This document shows positions 22,136-34,120 of a DNA stretch of 64,000 nt, piece after piece (the stretch's first letter is position 1; every line of letters begins with the position of its first letter). The stretch covers positions 1,488,001 through 1,552,000 of the forward strand of contig CM074145.1 in assembly GCA_037178625.1 (NCBI GenBank), given 5' to 3'. The notes under the pieces are model-generated. The model made no database searches and was not told where the DNA came from. It was given only the letters and a program-made list of their open reading frames with translations. The DNA is from Skeletonema tropicum (lineage: Eukaryota; Bacillariophyta; Thalassiosirophyceae; Thalassiosirales; Thalassiosiraceae). The translations under genes and the position numbers were made by a program.

Positions 22136-24041
22136 TTATGGAGAAGATGATCCCATGACTTCCACTTCAGCCATATTCAAACGCCACTTGTTGTCTTCTG
22201 TACTCGAAACATACCTACCCTCAACACCGCCAAAGTCAAATGTAATCACTGGAGCCGTCTCAACACCTATATATTCAGATTGAACAACATTCTCATTCGC
22301 CATCTAGAATCTCAACATTTGAGTACCAAACACTCTTCTGCTTGTTCCAATTATCCATCCGATTGTAGACTGAAACGCTTGAAATTTGCTTGACTGCACC
22401 AAGATCAAACCTTCCACCAAGCAGGAGGATTGCCATCAGCACAAGTGAGCGAAACAGAGCCATTCCAATAATTATTATCAGTATTCCCGTCAATTGCAAG
22501 GCTTGCCTCTCCCCCACATGTGCTGGACTGAGATGCAACAGCACCAGGTTGGAGAGCAAGGTTGACATTCGAACCCGGCTCTTCAGTTGGAAGTGAAGTA
22601 GGAGGCGAAGTGGGAGGCGAAAGATTGTTGATTTGTTGGTGGAGCCGATGGAAACGGGAGTTTGAAGTGCAGTTGGCAACGGTGTGGGTGTTGCTGATTG
22701 CTCTGAGGAGTAGGGAGCGCAGTTGGCAATGGTGTTGGAGCCATGGTAGTTAGTTGAGTGGGTGGAGGAGTTGGCTGACCTCCGGTAGTAGAAGATGATC
22801 CCATGACTTCCACTTCAGCCATATTCAAATCTCCACTGTTGTCTTCTGTACTCGAACCATACCTACCCTCAACACCGCCAAAGTCAAATGTAATCCACTG
22901 GAGCCGTCGTAACATCTATATATTCAGATTGAACGACATTCTCATTCGCATCCAGAATCTCAACATTTGAGTACCAAACACTCTTCTGCTTGTTCCAATT
23001 ATCCATCCGATTGTAGACTGAAACGCTTGAAATTTGCTTGACTGCACCAAGATCAACCTTCCACCAAGCAGGAGGATTGTCATCAACACAAGTGAGCGAA
23101 ACAGAGCCATTCCAAAAACTATTATCAGTATTCCCGTCAATTGCAAGGCTTGCCTCTCCCCCAGCACATGTGCTGGACTGAGATGCAACAGCACCAGGTT
23201 GGAGAGCAAGGTTGACAATCGAACCCGGCTCTTCAGTTGGAAGTGAAGTAGGAGGCGAAGTGGGAGGCGAAGATTGTTGATTTGTTGGTGGAGCCGATGG
23301 AACGGGAGTTTGAAGTGCAGTTGGCAACGGTGTGGGTGTTGCTGATTGCTGAGGAGTAGGGAGCGCAGTTGGCAATGGTGTTGGAGCCATGGTAGTTAGT
23401 TGAGTGGGTGGAGGAGTTGGCTGACCTCCGGTAGTAGAAGATGATCCCATGACTTCCACTTCAGCCATATTCAAATCTCCACTTGTTGTCTTCTGTACTC
23501 GAACATACCTACCCTCAATACCGCCAAAGTCAAATGAAATCACTGCAGCCGTCGTAACATCTATATATTCAGATTGAACGACATTCTCATTCGCATCCAG
23601 AATCTCAACATTTGAGTACCAAACACTCTTCTGCTTGTTCCAATTATCCATCCGATTGTAGACTGAAACGCTTGAAATTTGCTTGACTGCACCAAGATCA
23701 ACCTTCCACCAAGCAGGAGGATTGTCATCAACACAAGTGAGCGAAACAGAGCCATTCCAAAAACTATTATCGGTATTCCCGTCAATTGCAAGGCTTGCCT
23801 CTCCCCCAGCACATGTGCTGGACTGAGATGCAACAGCACCAGGTTGGAGAGCAAGGTTGACAATCGTACCTGGTTCAAATGTTGGAAGTGAAGTGGGGGA
23901 CGCAGTTGGCGCTGCTGTTGGTGGAGCCGATGGAACGGGAGTTGGCAGTGGAGTTGGCAAAGGTGTGGGGGCTGGAGGCACTGTTGGCGCCGCTGTTGTC
24001 GGAGGCGAAGTAGGTAGTGTTGTTGTTGGGTGGCTGGTTGG
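22136..24041 (-). repeat. Tandem F5/8 type C plus Pro/Thr linker modules, about 647-bp period
   Basis: The same landmark (GATGATCCCATGACTTCCAC) occurs at 22146, 22794 and 23440, giving periods of 648 and 646 bp. Each unit holds one discoidin module and one Pro-Thr linker. The first module in coding order (about 23870-23440) is intact. The second and third carry several 1-2 base indels relative to it, for example an extra C near 22892, an extra A near 22408 and two missing bases near 22517. The last module ends with a stop at 22136-22138 shortly after GSSS. Confidence 0.85.
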
Positions 24042-27000
24042 CTGTGTAATCAAGATAAGGAGGCAATTTTCGTAAGAATAAAAAGCTAGAAATGGATTAG
24101 GACACATTTTTGAAAGAGACATACCTTGGGAGTGCCTGCATTTGCAGTCAAAAAATCCATTCGATCAAAATTTGGCCCGCCTTCACCAGTGGAGGCAGTG
24201 ATCCTTATGACATTGTTTCCAGGCACGCACGTCGTCTCGAAATATTCAATTTCCCATCCATCCCACGATGCAGTTGACGCGAAAACTAACGTTCCAACAT
24301 TAACTCCATTCACCTTCAAAGTACAAGATCTAGGGTCGACAGAACCTACTGAATAACGGAATCCCAAGGTACAGTCACCTCCTGCCCCTGCGTCGACAGT
24401 GTCGAATTGAACCCACGAGCCTTTACCACCCATGTTTGCATAACCCGTGCCAGTCCATCCGGAGTTGCCTTGGCTGTGCTTTCCTGAAGAATCCCAAGAT
24501 TGATCTTCGGCTTGATAAATGGTGCGAGGAGATTGCGTTGGTGCTGAGGTTAGTGGAGTTGTTGGCGGCCAGGTGACCGTCTCACACCCAGAGCAGGTAC
24601 AAGCTCCATCAATAAAGAGGTCATTGTCACTGAAAAGCTCGGTGCATGTATCAAAACTTCCACGATTAGGAATGGCTTCATTGAGGTCATCTTCGTCATG
24701 AAGACCCATCCACTGTCCAATACCATTCCAGACGGCATCCCAAGATGTTGTTGGAATAAAACGTCCACGTCCAATCCAGTTCGGGTGGTTAGGAGTGAGT
24801 GGCTGAGGATATCTTCCCAGGATCTTGCCGCCTCTGACTGAGCCACCAAGCATGAAGTAATTACCACCCCAAGCATGCTATTCGTATTTGGTATTGGTAA
24901 CAAATATGCAAACGAATAGGTTGATGTGAGCCGGAAGAAGAACATAATATGAAATGACAAGCAAATTGCAAAAAGAACTCACGTCAGAACCCCCATTACT
25001 ATTCGGGTTGAGAGAACGACCAAAATCACTTCCCATTACGAGGACGGTACTTTCATACAAGCCACTGCTTTTTAGCTCGCCAACAAAGTTTGTGATAGCG
25101 TCATTGACGCTCTTGAATTTCCCAGAGACATCATTACTTCCGTGATGATCATACCCATCATGCTTGACCACATAAAACTCACGATTTACCTTTCGATACC
25201 CTCTGGATTTCATACTCTTCATCACAGCTCCAAATCTTTCATTCAATGAACCCTCGCCAGGGTATGCGTGGTCAGAAAATAGTGGTAGCTGAGCAAACTC
25301 AATCGCCTCCTCGTGTTCGAAGAGCCCTGATGCAACTCTTGACGACCATGCTTCACTCATAGCGCCATTATCTTGCTGTCCAACACCATTCAGTTCCTTC
25401 ACAATGTCGTATATATTCGCCACTGTTGGGACTTTGTTTAAGCTGTCAGGGTTCTTCGTTGTTACACCTCGAACAGGGTTGTTATACAATGCATTTCCGG
25501 TCAACATTTGACTACCAGCACCTGCGGCATTAGTGGCAGTTTGATATCCTTTCAGCTTGAGCTGGTCGGCCATTCTTCCAAAAACACCAGAGTTCGGTCG
25601 CTGATTGAAAGCATCGTTGCGATAGAACTCGTGCACCATTGAGTTGTGTGCACCGAGTTGATAAGGAGTCTCCCCATTCCAATCATCATGCTTCGTCACT
25701 GTTTGGTTTGAATACAGGGCAGAAAACAAGTATTTGTGAGACGACAAGTCAATGAAGAAAATCAAAGCAACGATCAATAAAAATCACTCACCGGTTTTGG
25801 CTAAAATCCCAGTGTTTGGGAGAAAGATAGCCTCGCCGTTGTTGTAGAGCTCTGCTAAGTAACCCAAGTCCTTCGTCACTCCGAAGGTATTGCAATTTTG
25901 ATCAGACGTGGCGGCCGAAATTGGTGCAAGGTCGGAAAGTGAGAGAGAATGTGATGAACCTCTAGCATTCTTATATTCTTGGTATTGATTTCCGATGGCA
26001 CAGTTCCCATAAGGAACAAGTAGATTCCAGCTGTCAGCTCCTCCAAGCAACATGAGTAATACAACTGCCTTGTAAGGTGCAGCCGGAGGTACGGTATACC
26101 GGGATAACTCCCTAACGTTGTTCGAGTTTCTGGTCAGACTCGTTGAGTGAAACTCGGGCGTTGCAAAAAGAAGCTGCTGAGCCATTCTGATACTTTTGGC
26201 TACATTCCCCCCCAAGAATTCTGGTTCGACAACAGACTTGATCACAGCCCTATTCTTTGGTGACAGCCTTCCTGAAGTCAGCAGCATACTCAAATCATCG
26301 AGGATGACATCAACAGATGCTGTCGAGGGAGGCCAATACGTTGAGCGAGCAGTGGCTGTTTCGGTGTCACCTTCTTCATCACATGACCAATTCAAAGGTA
26401 AGCCAACTCTATAAAATGCAAGAGAGTCTTTGTAGCATCCCTTCAAGCCAAACTTGACCATGCCGAATATTCCCTCATGCAGTTCCAAAAGATTATCACC
26501 AGAAAGGACCATTGATTCAGGCGCTACCAAGCCAGCATTTTGAAGAGCTGGAACATTAGGGGTGTATTCAGTGAGAAAAAAGCTGAAGACGCTAGGGGGC
26601 TCATAGCTACCCTGGCCAATTCTTGACTCGAGTGACATGAGAGTTGTAAGTAGCAAAGGTTGCTCAAAGCTTGCGCCCATACTGTATAGGAAGAAGAGAG
26701 AAGGCAATGATTAAAATAGATAGGTCAGATTAATTGCATGAAACGGTTTCTATCTTTCGATGTATATGAGCAATCTCTCACCTCCTAAAGAAAGACAAAA
26801 CCTTCACCAAAGGTTCACGAATGTGCCCATGTGCTGGGTCGCTGTCAAGGACTGGCTTACGGGTCTCGTCATCAAGGATGATTGCAGCTACCAAAGCGCC
26901 AAGATCACCATAAGAACCTGATCCAAATCTGCCATTGTCGTAACTTCCAGTGGCGTAGGCAGTTGCGACGCGTTCGATAAATCCTGGTGATGGATTGGCT

Positions 27001-30000
27001 GGAGATGGGATAAAAAGAATTTTGTTAGCGAGCCCAGGAATGCAGTGCAATTGAGAAAAAAATAAGGAAATAATACTCACAGACTCCAAATCTTTGAATG
27101 ATACGTGATGCCATGAAGGGTGGGTGGGATGATAGAACAGAGAATCCAACACAGCGTCGGTTTCATGATACATGTCCCTATCTTCGGGATCAACCAAATT
27201 GATGAATTGCACGGGGTTACGGAAGGAATAGTCGTTGCTGCCTGTGATGTGAACGGTTGAGTGCATGTTTTTGAGGAAATACGCTTTGCTCTTGTTTGTG
27301 AAGGCAAAGATAGAGTCCGATGCAAGTGATGAGCAATCACCAGACTTAGAATAGACGGTCGCCCCTTCAATTCCGCAGTCAAGGGGGTTGTAGGTGCCAG
27401 AGTCGAATGTTGATGGATCAACTGCACCGGTGCGTAAGTCCGTCAAGAGTTGATCAATGGACATGGAACTATCCGCAGAGGCAAAGACAGCGCTATCGAC
27501 TACTGTTGTATCGCAAATACAGGACTTGCCTTCGTGGACTGCACAAGACGCGCCTCCAGCAATAAGGTTGAGACAGGCGTTCATGTCACTGGGGTAACTG
27601 CCATTTGTCCAGAACGTCTTGAAAAAGTTGAGAGTGGCTGAACTAACTATGGGTTCCACTTGAGCCGTACCAGCATGGTCAGGCTGCACCTCATTGACGA
27701 TAGCGGTGTATCCGGACTCAAAATCAATCTTCACTTGCACGCTGCACCAGGCGTTCGCCCAGGAACGAAAATCATTGATCCCGGTGACGCATGGCCCCGA
27801 TTTAGTCCTTGATTCTCTCACCTCCCAGGGGTGAGTTTGCACTCCGTCATTTGCAGCGCATAATGTCTCAGCACCAGCGTAGGTCACTCGCTCTCCTTGA
27901 TAATGACAATAAACCCTGCTCCACTCCCAGTCTGATGACTTACACATTGGAGTGGCAATGCTCAGCTTGGGGTTGCCGCAGATGCTCGGACCAATAATGT
28001 TGTTACTCGTGACTACACCTTGAGTCACCTTCTTCGCATTGTCAAAGAATGAGAGTTCAACACAGGGTTGTCTCACGTATTCATCTGGAAGATGTTGAGA
28101 ATGGTGAAGAAAATAATAGAGATATGTTAGAGAGCTCAGGTCAAATAAAGTTGTAATTGACAGGCACAAACGTAGAGAAGCGACTCACAATAAATAGGAT
28201 TGGCGAGACCAACAGAAAGTTCTACAGTCCTAATTGTGTCAACAGCATACTCGTCTCCCAACATAGCAGCACCATCATACACAAGATTTTCATCCAACAC
28301 AACCTTGGAGGGTAACGTACAGTCTCCGTTGTTGTCAGAAGCACAGAGCTTTGCATACAATGGTGAAGAGGGAAGGACTCGCAATCGAAGGTAGTCGGGA
28401 TTCTCTCGATAAAGTTCACTATCATGGTGAAACTCTGGGATTGGCTTTGACCCAAGTGCATAATACGTTGCGCCCTTTCGAAGAAAGTGTTTTGCTGGCA
28501 AGTCTTCACAAAGGGCAACATGATCACCAATGTATCCCTCTGTTGGTTATTTGCTTAATTACACTCGAAGGGTAGTAACTTGTGACATTGCTCTAGATAA
28601 TTGTAGATAATTTCGCCCCTGGAGGGCCAACCATGACGTACTTTAAGATTTCCGTTAATTTATCCCTCTTGAAGGTTGTTTTTGGGGAACAAATCACGGA
28701 AACCGCCTTTCATTCTCATAGGATCAATGATCTTGTCATTCCATTGGCTAAATTGAATTGAGGGTTTGAGAAGAAAGAGGCGTAATGTTAGACACAAAAC
28801 AACCTTTCACTCAAAAAAAAAGTAAACACTCCAATAGACTCACCGTTCGGCCACTGACACTCCACCTCTTTCCTTCCTGTCACTGAGCCCTGTCCAGGCT
28901 CGGGCATATGACACAATATCGTCGAACGAATATGTTTCATCTGCGAGACCGTTTTCATTCATGATGTATGTTCCATCCATGTTCATTTTGTAGAGTCCAA
29001 GGCTGAAAACAATTGGTGGCCAACGAAGTTAGATTCTGCTCGCACAAAGAAGCAAAAGGGGACATACGCAACAAGAATGACCATCCTCACCTAAATAGCT
29101 GCATAATCTCACGAGCAAAGTTCTCATCTGGGTGGTTTAGGGTCCCAGATTTGTCAATGTTGTATTGGAGGCTCTTGTTATCCTGGTAATCCAACCACTT
29201 TCCCACGAGGAGATTGAAACTGAATTCCTGCACGAGATCCCGATAGTTTCCAAATGCGTGATTCACAAACATGTCATAGAAAGCAATAAAATGTTCTGTA
29301 ACTTCATTGAAGGTTTAGGGTGGTGTGGTGTAGTGGTATCACCGCCTCTCTTCTGGTTCGGGGTCTTGGGTTCGAGTCTCCCCCGTGCCAAATCCTGGCT
29401 GTTTGAGGTGTCGCAGCTCGGAGTGCGATCTGGGAAAAAAGACCATTACTTGGTTTGGAATTTCATATCACTGCCTCTTTGCTAATTCCGGGGTGATGGA
29501 AAAACTGTTGGTTATTTGCTTAATTACACTCGAAGGGTAGTAACTTGTGACATTGCTCTAGATAATTGTAGATAATTTCGCCCCTGGAGGGCCAACCATG
29601 ACGTACTTTAAGATTTCCGTTAATTTTAACTTCATTGAAGGTTCCTCCACTTCCAGGCAAACCTACTGCGATAATTTGAGATAGATTCCACGCCATCTTT
29701 TGCCTCAATTGGTCGACTCCTTTGAGAGCTAGAGTGGCTGAAATATAGATGCAAAGAAGTATGTTAGAAAAAACAAGAGTCACGTGGACATGTCGTGATC
29801 AAAGAACTCAATATCACTTACTCCAGACTGTATGCCTTTGTGTTGAGTAATCATGGATACCCCAGTTACGAAATCCAGTTCCTTCCGGTACAACTACACT
29901 AAAACCACGGTCTCCAGTAAAGGGATCGGATGCCACCTCGTTGGGAGATCCGCAAACAAGAACTGGACCTTCATTTGGATTCAAATCCACGGACTTGAAT

Positions 30001-32385
30001 TCATCTTGGACGCCTGTGTCACTTAGTGGGAATGGAGAATTTTTGGTGGGTACATGATCGTCGAGAATTCCAACATATGTGTAAGTGGAAAAGCCTGTAT
30101 CTTCTACGCCATATAGCCAGACCATATCCTTAATAGTATTAATAATAGTAACCTTGGGACCAGAAATTTTCGTGTACTTCGTTGTTGAAGCAGATGTCAA
30201 ATCGAGGACCGACAATTCGAGTGGGTGGACATGCTTCCAACAGCTACCGTCACCTGCACGGACGTTTCCAAGCTCCAACTTCGTATCATCTGCAGCATCA
30301 CAACCACGAATATCTCGGAAAACATCGACCACATTTGGATTGTAATCGATGTCAGTACGCATACCCCTGCTTGAGATTAAGTCAGAGAATGTCTTGAGGG
30401 TCGTCTCTCCAAGATTGGCCGTATTTGCGCAAACAGCATCGTCTGATTTACGAACCCACCGAGAGGTGGATCCCACGCATGGACTTTTGAGATAAGCTCT
30501 TCCATTAGAGTCAACATCGTCAGTGAAAGGCAATGAAGTCAGGGCGTAGAGCTTTCTACCCTTTAGAGCATTGATACCATTGAGATTTGCTTCCGTGATC
30601 TCAATTACTTCATTTGGTATCTCGCCTGGCTTGCATACATTGGGCTGAAAAGAGAGCTTGCATCCATCCTCGTTAAGGAAGGATCGTTCGACGTTTTGAC
30701 ACTGGACTGGTTTGCCTGCCACCTCATTCACATCATATGTGTCCATAACGAGCTGACCACCTCCATCCATAAGCTGTTTTGACAGAGGGGAGAACAGATT
30801 CAACAGAGAAATTAATCAGACACGCATTCATCATTCCCAATAGACCAGAGATCAAGCAGTGAAGCAGTTCTTACCGGATTGTCCACAGTGTTCTCATAAA
30901 AGCTGAAGTGAGGATCGTAAGCGAACACAACACCATCTGCACTTCTACCACTACAAAACACAGTAGGAAAAGAACCTGGGGGGGATCCATCACCGTCCAG
31001 TGGGAAGGGTTTCCTAAACGTGGGGAAGCCATCACATTGATTACTTCCTTCGAGAGACGTAGTGTTGAGCAAAGCATTTTCGAAGGGCTTGATATAATCG
31101 CTGAAGAGAGGATAGTCATCAGAGTTTTCAATAGTGGGCAGATCGTTCGATTTGAAGGCGGGGAGGTTGACTACGTTGTAGGGAACTAAATTTGTGTTTC
31201 CCTCAAAACCCTCCAAGGATACCTCAGGATTTTCAAGTTTGATTTCAATACCAACATCCGAACCAGAAACTCAAGCACTGAGACTGGGCATCCTGTAGTT
31301 ATAGTTGAAATTGAACACAGAGAGGCAGTGAGTCAGTGAGTCAGATTCAAAAGAGGCCACACATGTCTGTCATACAAGATAGAGTATCTGGATCTTACCA
31401 ACACAATCAGAAACATATGATCCCCTGTTCGTAAAGTAAATCTTGTATGGTTGACCCAGCACCAAGGGGCGTTCAGTGCCCCAGAGATCATGGCCGATGG
31501 GGAAAGTTGTGGTGACTGTACGAAAATGCCCGTCTACCTTCCACAAATACTTGCCATTCTTCAACTCGACGGTCAGGCGCTTGTTCCAACTAGTCTTCCT
31601 GTTACTCAACTGGTCCAAAGAAGAGAGGGCATACCTCCTCCAACGGGAGTGAAGTTCGCATGGACGTGGACCTGTTGCTCCGACTTTGTAGGCGAATTCA
31701 AACTTGGGGTTTGTGTGTGAACGATAGAACTCACGATGGGATCCGACGGGCAGATTGAGCTGGTCTTCAACCCACGAAGCGAAATCGTTCGAAGAGGCTG
31801 TCATGGCATCAATGGTTTCTCTTGTTGCGCCAAAGGTTGCCTGGAAGTACATAGCGACAGCAAATGTGCGATGATAAAATAGTGAGTTGTATGAGTATGA
31901 AAAGATTCTTATACACCTGCAACCTGCAGTCTCTGATCTAAGCTAAAACTCACCTGTTCCAAGAAACGAGTAGCTTCGGCCTCCTCGGAAACGCCATAGG
32001 TATGACTCTCCATCAAAATGTATTCGAAACCTTGATCCAACGCGGGCAACGTCACATCACACTCCATTGCACTCCCTTTAGTGCAATCCACTACCACACC
32101 ACTGCCAGTCTTGGCAAGCACTCCTGCGCTGCGCTCCCAGTCCCTTCCGGCGTAGGAGCGAGAGGCCGTGGCACGTTCCCCTCCAGTGGAGGCGTTGCGT
32201 CTTGTGAGGAGGCAGAGGCCATCGGAGGGAGATACTCGTGGTAGACGAATGGTGGTTACTCCATCAGCGGGTGAGATGGGTAGAGAAATGGACCCTGCCG
32301 ATGGGCATGCATAGGTCGCTTGGGCATTGACATTCGAGGGAACCGTCGATGCCCAGATGAGAGTAGATAGTGCATGAAACTTCAT
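22136..32385 (-). CDS. Secreted DUF1800-DUF1501-CBM6-F5/8C multidomain protein, 13 exons, interrupted by two SINEs
   Basis: ATG 32385 starts a signal peptide (MKFHALSTLIWASTVPSNVN). I place exons at 32385-31954, 31840-31399, 31269-30875, 30773-29822, 29737-29091, 29002-28844, 28747-28189, 28084-27081, 26998-26782, 26681-25792, 25698-24983, 24877-24125 and 24041-22136. All phases agree once both SINEs and one homopolymer indel near 27119 are removed, giving about 2,870 residues. Order: DUF1800-like (residues about 140-1400; FLEQATFGATRETID, NHPDENFAREIMQLFSLGL); DUF1501-like (about 1650-2080; LLGGADSWNLLVPY, GVFGRMADQL, HDGYDHHGS, SDFGRSLNPNSNGGSDHAWG); CBM6-like (about 2110-2235; YQAEDQSWDSSGKH, WVQFDTVDAGAG); Pro/Thr-rich linkers with F5/8 type C modules (GGEASLAIDGNTDNSFWNGS). 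DUF1501 is, I believe, in the alkaline phosphatase-like superfamily. In bacteria DUF1800 and DUF1501 genes are usually adjacent. Activity is unknown; extracellular glycan binding is inferred. The exon 3 acceptor is the weakest junction. Confidence 0.8.
28542..28660 (+). mobile_element. 5'-truncated SINE copy inserted in an exon
   Basis: These 119 bases are identical to the 3' part of the SINE at 29507-29625. They are flanked by a 9-bp target-site duplication TATCCCTCT (28533-28541 and 28661-28669). Removing the insertion and one duplicate rejoins the host exon as FPKNNLQEGYIGDHVALCED. The host reads on minus, the element on plus. 5' truncation with a target duplication is the mark of target-primed reverse transcription. 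Confidence 0.85.
29316..29626 (+). mobile_element. tRNA-derived SINE, full length, inserted in an exon
   Basis: A 311-bp insertion is flanked by a 17-bp target-site duplication TAACTTCATTGAAGGTT (29299-29315 and 29627-29643). Its 5' end is tRNA-like. A possible acceptor stem pairs GGTGTGG (29322-29328) with CCGTGCC. An A-box-like TGGTGTAGTGG is followed by the B box GGGTTCGAGTC. The anticodon arm is degenerate, so no isotype is assigned. The 3' body ends CCGTTAATTT without a poly(A) tail. Deleting the element and one duplicate restores the host frame as GSGGTFNEVTEHFIAFYD. RNA polymerase III transcription from the plus strand is expected. Confidence 0.85.
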
Positions 32386-34120
32386 GCTGCTTGATTATCT
32401 TTGGGAGAATCTGGAATTGGAATCTTTGCTGAGTAAGATGCTGTAATAGATTAGTTTTGAGAAGAGAAAATAGATGAAACAACAACATCGACAGAATCTC
32501 CATACTGCTTACCAATTGTTTGTTATGCCTGTTTCAATGTTCGAAATTAGGGTTTATGAGCTACTTTTTATTGGAAGAGGTGCCCTCTTGTAGAGTCCAT
32601 ACCGACAGGTCGGTAATGGGGGAGAAGCTGTTCGCCTCGTGAATGATAAGGGTGGTAGGGACTAGGGACTGCTTTTTGGACAGCTTGAACTAACAGTGAA
32701 AAGATCTTTTTGGATGCGTGAAACACTTGTGTTGTATGTGCGTGCAAGGAGTTGAACTTTTAACTCACAATGTCTCTTCACATACGTAGGAACAATACAA
32801 ATGATAGGCCTCCGGTCACTAGAAACAGACTGATAATCGGACACATATTAAATTAGTGCCGCCAAAGACAATTGTGCATCCAAGTTTGGTTTTGTATTTT
32901 TAAGTATGTATGGATGCGTGAATTACTTGCGTTGATGTGCAAAGGCAGTTGAAGCTGCAGCTGAAGTTAAAATTGAAAACATCTTTATATGTACGTAGGA
33001 ACAGTATAAAGTTTAGGCCTCCGGTCATTATTGACCAGCTTAGTACCGTAGTGATAAACGTAGTACCGCAACGACAGCAATTAGATGAAGTAGATAGTTA
33101 AGTATGACTAACGTTTGTGCGTCGGTCCGTCCCTATTGTACAAACTCCCGCAAAATATCGGTGACTTCGAGTTTGCCAGGGCTTGCTTTTTATTTGTCCA
33201 TCTATCAATAAAGTTCGACTTAGACCTTAGACAAGCTCATAGTCAACTCCAACATGCATATCGGCGAGAAAATAAGACATGACTACGATTCTTGGATACC
33301 ATTTGCTCTCCTAAACATAATAATAATATAACAGAAATTTTTAGGAGAGCAAATGCTCAACAGGTTATTATCCTTGTTTACGTATATCTGCTTAATAACT
33401 CAAAATATTGGGGCATATATTCCATATGTATTGTGGCTGTCACAAGGTGGAGGTCTCTAAAAAAAGCCCGCCCAGGCCCGCGGCCGGCCGGCACACATGG
33501 AGCTTGGCACTTTTGATCTATTCAAGGGAATAACTAATTGATCTATTGGCCTGCGCGCTCCTCCCGCTCTTTTTTTTTGTGAAAAACCACATCTCACGAA
33601 GACCTCTGCCTCGACATCAATGGAGGAGAGAGTCCATATCACAATTATTTGTGGATATAATTCATCGGTAATACTCTTTCTAGACCATATTTTGATGCAG
33701 AATCCAATGGTGTGTTCGGAAGTTTGCCAAATCTCTTAGTAACAAACGTATTTGCGACCACATCGTAGGCATCGATTTTTGGTCTATTTGGGTCGAAGCT
33801 GCAAATATTGTCGTATGGGGAATACAATAATCGATTCATAGGCCCCCCGCGGCACTCCCTGCTTTATATTGATATAGATGACCGATATGGGTGGTCATAA
33901 CGCCATGGTGTTTGCCTCGGCATTGCTAATAGGCCATGTCTCTTGAGGGTGTCATATTTTTATGTAGTGACCAGATTCATGTGTGGGCATGAAACCTCAA
34001 TTGATGGTATTAACCTATGCAAGTACACATAATATTGCATTCTCCTAACTTAACAATCAATATGGTCCAGTGTCTATGTGATAACGCAAGGTTAAAGCCA
34101 CCTTGCTCTTTATTATCTGC
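32386..34120. other. Intergenic region with a diverged direct repeat
   Basis: Promoter side of the large secreted-protein gene. A diverged direct repeat of about 115 bp occurs at 32713-32820 and 32911-33030; both copies start TGGATGCGTGAA and end in TAGGCCTCCGGTCA. A GC-rich palindromic patch (CGCGGCCGGCCGG) is at 33479-33491. A 64-residue minus frame at 33645-33839 is unrecognised. Nothing else is supported. Confidence 0.45.

Noticed and set aside
29322..29390. Functional tRNA gene
   Set aside because: The A and B boxes are good but the anticodon stem does not pair and the T stem is weak. The sequence sits inside an insertion with target duplication, so it is a SINE head.
33645..33839. 64-residue minus-strand frame
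   Set aside because: No recognisable domain, no splice-supported extension and no neighbour context. It is also within chance length.
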